Of a stretch of DNA of 22,177 nt, positions 19,001 to 22,177 are shown in pieces. Made by a program: the position numbers and the translations under genes. The DNA lies in the NCBI RefSeq assembly GCF_001039355.2, contig NW_019774073.1:1-22177 (forward strand), read 5' to 3'. How positions within the stretch are numbered: position 1 is the stretch's first letter; each line of letters begins with the position of its first letter. The DNA comes from Lingula anatina. Lineage: Eukaryota; Brachiopoda; Lingulata; Lingulida; Lingulidae. The notes under the pieces were generated by a model. It was not told the origin of the DNA. It made no database searches and saw only the letters and a program-made list of their open reading frames with translations.

Positions 19001-21960
19001 CATTGCAATGATATCAATGCTATTGGCCTTTGGTAATGGTTAAACCATTTTTTCGGATATTTCATTAGGTTATCAGATGCTTTTACTTCCCTTGAAGCTG
19101 TTACAAATGACAAAATATGACAGTCTTCTAGATATCAGATGTATACATTCTGCATTATATTTTAAGTGTGAATGTGAATTATCTAAGATTTTAACATGAT
19201 ACATGTCACTTTTTCTTTATTGTTACATGATTATTCATTTATTCCAGGGGCATCAGTTCCATCCTATCTACTTTAGTAGTGAATCTAATACCTACCTTAT
19301 TTGAAGTCACTCTAGTCACTTGCATCATGGTAAGTCATGCTAGTCACTGTTTTTATGGCAAGTCTGCTAGTCGCTGACTTTATGGAGGTCATTCTGTGTT
19401 ATTTACATATATCATAGTTGATTTGGTAGAACTTTCTTATCAGTGTACAGTTGTATTGTTATGGAAAAATATGAAAAATATGGAAAAATAACTTTATCAA
19501 ATATTTTGCAATGGCGGAAGTGTTTCACATGTTTTTCATAACTTTAACATTAAGGACTTGTACATTTGGATTATCTCACAAAACAAACAAACAAACAAAA
19601 AAATGAAGTGGGTTTATTTCCAAGTCAGTGTATTTCCCTGTTATCTTTAAGTAGATATGTGGTGAAAGAATAGCATTTTGTTTTTATTCCAGTATTACAA
19701 GTTTGGTGGGACCCTTGCCTTAGCTACTCTTGGCTGTGTTGGACTGTATGTAGCTACAACTTTAGCCATAACTACTTGGAGGTAAATACATATCTTTTTG
19801 GTTTTATGAAATATTTGCTTTGAATTTTAAATCTTGGACAGTAAGGGTTGTGGTTTTCTGGAGTATCCAGTATCATGTCATTCACATGGATAAATTTAAA
19901 GAGAATAATTTGGGAAATTTTATGTTTAATAACTTTCAGTGGTCATTCCAAATTTAAATATCACTTCCGATAAAAGATTTGGGAAATTTTGTGTTTAATA
20001 ACTTTAAGTGGTCATTCCGAATTTAAATATCACTTCCGATAAAAGATTTAGAAAATTTTGTGTTTATTAACTTTCAGTGGTCATTCAAAATTTAAATGTC
20101 ACTTTCAGTAAAAGATACAAGTATTGGCATGGCATGTATGTGTTATTTGATGTATATATTAAGATCTTCTTTAACATATATGTAGAAACCAGATTCATAA
20201 ATTTTGTTAAATTTTTTGTAGAACAAAATTCAGGAAAGCTATGCAGAGAGCAGACGATTTATCAAGAAATAGACTGCTTGACTCTTTAACTAACTATGAA
20301 ACAGTCAAGGTAAGGTGAAAACGCTTAACAACGTACTCGTATCAACACCAGCTGTTCTGTATTCTACCCAATGCCAGGAGGAGGCGTGTTAATCTGTTAA
20401 TTGCATTCAACAAGAGTCCCCATGGATTTTGTTCAAACTACCTAGTACGATAGTTTCATTGTAAATGCACCCTCATACCTCTTTCTGGTCATTATGTTTC
20501 AGTACTTCAATAACGAACCATACGAGGCAAAACGCTACGATGAACCTCTAGCTAAGTCTGAAGATTCTAATATAAAGATAGCTTACAGCCTAGCCCTGTT
20601 GAATGGGACCCAGAACTTGATTTTGAATATAGGTATATTCACGGGAATGCTAATTGCCTGTAATGGAATTAAAGAAGGTACGTCATGGTATTTTATAAGT
20701 GGGTTTGTCATAGTATGTGGGTATGTCATGGGATTTAGTAGTTAAGTCATGGTATTTGGTAGGTATGTCATGGTGTTTTGTGACTTGATTTCACCACCTG
20801 GCAAACTTAAAATAAAATTGTATTAAATGGTATATGCAGTTTGAAGAATTGGGCCAGCCATTCACAGTATAACTGAAGATAATGGCATGAATAGCGATGT
20901 CCTAATTATCAATTTTCTCTGTATGATAGTAGCCTTTTAATATTCCAATTTTATAATGAAATTAATGAGAGATGATCATTCCAGGAAAGCAGAAGTTCAC
21001 TGGCAATATATAAATAAGAGTGAAAAAATAAGTATTATTTCAAAATTACAAGGTCTGGGTTCATTTGAAAATGAAACCACTTCTGCCCCTCCTGAAAACT
21101 GTTTTTTTCCTACAAAGGTTTTCAAAAACAAATGTGAAGAATCTTTTAAGAAACTTTATGAAACATATCCCACTAATAAACAGTCTTGGACTCAAAGATG
21201 ATGATGAAAACATAACCTTGAATCCTTCATTGGCAGAGGTCATGACTTTTAATGTTATTGTATAATGCTAGGTACGATGACAGTCGGTGACCTGGTGATG
21301 GTGAATACACTGCTGTTCCAGCTGTCCTTGCCTCTTAATCTCCTCGGCTCCAGCTACAGGGAAGTGCAACAGAATCTCATTGACATGCAGAGCATGTTTA
21401 AACTTCTAGGAGAGACTTCTTTGATAAAGGTAGAGGAAGCTTTTATAATATTTCTTAACTTCTTTGGGGATGGAGTGTGGGGTGGAGGAGAGGGGTTGAA
21501 AGTGACATGTGTGACTTAATAATATAGGTAGCAATACGATTTCCCTGTATATGAAAAGCAATAAAGGCAATACTGGCATGTACAGTTGGGGTACGAAAGT
21601 TCAATAAAAGTATACATGTTAGATCATGAACTATATAAATGTGTTATTGATAATGTCTCTGGCTTTGTTACTAGTACATGACAATTAGGGCACATTCAGA
21701 ACAAGCTGATCCACAGACTAGTTAGTCTATGGATCGATAAGTTGTGAATGCTCTCAATCAGCAAGAGAGATCTTCTCAGTGAGGTTTTCTTCTCAGGACA
21801 AGCCAGATGCAGTTGATTTGGTTTGCACCCCGCAGGAGTCGGAGATTCGATTTGAAAATATCCACTTTAGTTATGTCCCTGGCAACCCTATCCTGCAAGG
21901 CCTATCTTTTACAGTTCCCAGTGGAAAAAGAATTGCCATTGTTGGTGGCAGCGGATCAGG
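15913..21960 (+). CDS. ABCB7: ABCB7, mitochondrial Atm1-type ABC transporter (5' part)
   Basis: Family role: half-transporter of the inner mitochondrial membrane that exports a glutathione-linked sulfur or Fe-S compound needed for cytosolic iron-sulfur proteins. Ten GT-AG exons with matching phases: 15913-16074, 17202-17540, 18106-18226, 18629-18815, 19248-19329, 19693-19781, 20222-20309, 20503-20677, 21272-21429, 21797-21960; 521 codons plus 2 nt (human is about 752 residues). Residues 1-54 are an Arg-rich mitochondrial presequence; 55-140 a charged linker; VWPEND at 144-149; membrane segments roughly 153-178, 194-215, 272-326 (two), 385-410 and 418-446. Signature blocks: [54 protein letters not shown]. 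The ATPase domain begins with the A-loop Tyr (493) and GGSGSG; Walker A Lys-Ser lies in the next exon, outside the window. Start chosen at GTCATGGCA; the frame is open up to an ATG at 15784. Confidence 0.95.
16287..16689. repeat. 403-bp exact duplicate, copy 1 (assembly artefact likely)
   Basis: Identical base for base to 16691-17093, offset 404, in ABCB7 intron 1. Copy 1 ends precisely at the N at 16690. Confidence 0.95.
16690..16690. other. Single-N join inside a duplicated overlap
   Basis: The N separates two identical 403-bp blocks with nothing else between them, the mark of two contigs joined without collapsing their overlap. Confidence 0.9.
16691..17093. repeat. 403-bp exact duplicate, copy 2 (assembly artefact likely)
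   Basis: Second copy of 16287-16689; begins immediately after the N and continues into unique intron sequence at 17094. Confidence 0.95.
17202..17540 (+). CDS. ABCB7: ABCB7 exon 2 (linker and first membrane segment)
   Basis: 113 codons in phase 0, from TTTTAAG| to AAG|GTAGGT. The C-terminal part ([20 protein letters not shown]) matches the family well. The first 80 or so residues are charged and low-complexity, with SDGSDQQRS and SDGPDQQKG repeated 31 residues apart. The acceptor has a weak pyrimidine tract, so the exon start is less certain than its end. Confidence 0.8.
18106..18226 (+). CDS. ABCB7: ABCB7 exon 3
   Basis: Follows TTATTTTCAG, ends T|GTAAGT. Encodes [20 protein letters not shown] onward to the second membrane segment (VFILVVS). 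Confidence 0.9.
18629..18815 (+). CDS. ABCB7: ABCB7 exon 4
   Basis: Follows TTCGTTCCAG, ends AA|GTATGT. Contains [20 protein letters not shown] and [20 protein letters not shown], the strongest matches to human ABCB7 in this half. Confidence 0.93.
18827..18843. repeat. C10T7 homopolymer pair
   Basis: Ten C followed by seven T, 11 nt downstream of the ABCB7 exon 4 donor; length may vary. Confidence 0.85.
19248..19329 (+). CDS. ABCB7: ABCB7 exon 5
   Basis: Follows TTTATTCCAG, ends ATG|GTAAGT. Encodes [20 protein letters not shown] and VTLVTCIM, most of one membrane segment. Confidence 0.92.
19693..19781 (+). CDS. ABCB7: ABCB7 exon 6
   Basis: Follows TTTATTCCAG, ends AG|GTAAAT. Encodes [20 protein letters not shown] and ATTLAITTW, the next membrane segment. 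Confidence 0.92.
19909..20115. repeat. Three tandem copies of a 69-bp unit
   Basis: Units begin at 19909, 19978 and 20047, each with TTT-GGGAAATTTT or TTTAGAAAATTTT, then GTGGTCATTC and AAAAGAT. Copies 1 and 2 differ at only a few bases; copy 3 is more diverged. The array lies in the ABCB7 intron between exons 6 and 7, ending 106 bp before exon 7, and includes CTTTCAG/CTTTAAG words that resemble splice acceptors. Confidence 0.9.
20222..20309 (+). CDS. ABCB7: ABCB7 exon 7
   Basis: Follows TTTTTTGTAG, ends AAG|GTAAGG. Encodes [20 protein letters not shown] and SLTNYETVK, the matrix loop facing the ATPase domain. Confidence 0.93.
20503..20677 (+). CDS. ABCB7: ABCB7 exon 8
   Basis: Follows TATGTTTCAG, ends G|GTACGT. 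Begins [20 protein letters not shown] and includes the fifth membrane segment. Confidence 0.93.
21272..21429 (+). CDS. ABCB7: ABCB7 exon 9
   Basis: Follows TAATGCTAG, ends AAG|GTAGAG. Encodes [20 protein letters not shown] and the start of the linker to the ATPase domain. Confidence 0.93.
21797..21960 (+). CDS. ABCB7: ABCB7 exon 10 (start of ATPase domain)
   Basis: Follows TTCTTCTCAG, ends GG|GTATGG inside Walker A. Encodes [14 protein letters not shown] (A-loop Tyr) and [11 protein letters not shown]. The rest of the ATPase domain is beyond the window; 21961-22177 is intron. Confidence 0.93.
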
Positions 21961-22177
21961 GTATGGTAATAAACATAAATGTTCAAACACCTTGCAAATT
22001 TTAAAAAATAAATTCGTCAGGGTTTCCCTTTTTGTATCTCAAAATGGTTAACTGTTGTTAAACACAAAGCCAAAGCAACATTTTTAAGAATTTTTTAAAC
22101 AAAACAGTTTAAATCTATGAAAAAGAGACTTACGGACATTTTATATCGCTACTTGTAGTTTTACATTTATGCACAGT

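Noticed and set aside
1-22177. CRISPR array, operon, prophage or other prokaryotic system
   Set aside because: No regularly spaced repeats, no ribosome binding sites, and genes carry spliceosomal introns.

Overview
The window is nuclear DNA from an invertebrate animal, probably marine. The genes are intron-rich with GT-AG junctions, intergenic DNA is A+T-rich, and old LINEs and short inverted-repeat elements are scattered through it. The phylum cannot be fixed from the sequence; nothing here is bacterial or viral.

Three conserved animal genes are recognisable. (1) A CLN8 orthologue on the minus strand (895-1731), coding in one uninterrupted exon. (2) A UPRT (uracil phosphoribosyltransferase homolog) gene on the minus strand (10092-15587), in six visible exons; a seventh, internal exon is missing and probably lies in the collapsed gap marked by a single N at 13584. 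(3) The 5' two thirds of an ABCB7 gene (mitochondrial Atm1-type ABC transporter) on the plus strand, ten exons from 15913 to 21960, leaving the window in the intron that splits the Walker A codons. UPRT and ABCB7 are head to head with 325 bp between their start codons, an arrangement I recall also for human Xq13.3, so a shared promoter and conserved microsynteny are likely.

From 1.75 to 9.85 kb I find no convincing host gene. It holds the 3' end of an RTE-type LINE (about 4805-4930), a CpG/ACGT-rich island with one possible small first exon (about 5275-6180), a near-symmetric 190-bp foldback element (6202-6391), a 248-bp element with 28-bp terminal inverted repeats (7296-7543), a spaced 22-nt direct repeat and simple repeats. 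The UPRT intron at 10802-13960 carries a LINE fragment (about 11690-12668) that has been split by a 337-bp TTAA-flanked MITE (12034-12370).

Assembly quality matters. Three single Ns (9809, 13584, 16690) mark unsized joins. Around 16690 a 403-bp sequence is present twice, identical at every base, which is best read as an unmerged contig overlap.

The genes do not form a pathway. CLN8 is an ER cargo receptor for lysosomal enzymes, UPRT a phosphoribosyltransferase-fold protein of pyrimidine-salvage ancestry, and ABCB7 exports a sulfur/glutathione compound from mitochondria for cytosolic Fe-S assembly. I found no new multi-gene system. The items most worth checking are the nested transposon, the UPRT gap, the assembly duplication, the shared promoter and the ACGT-rich island.
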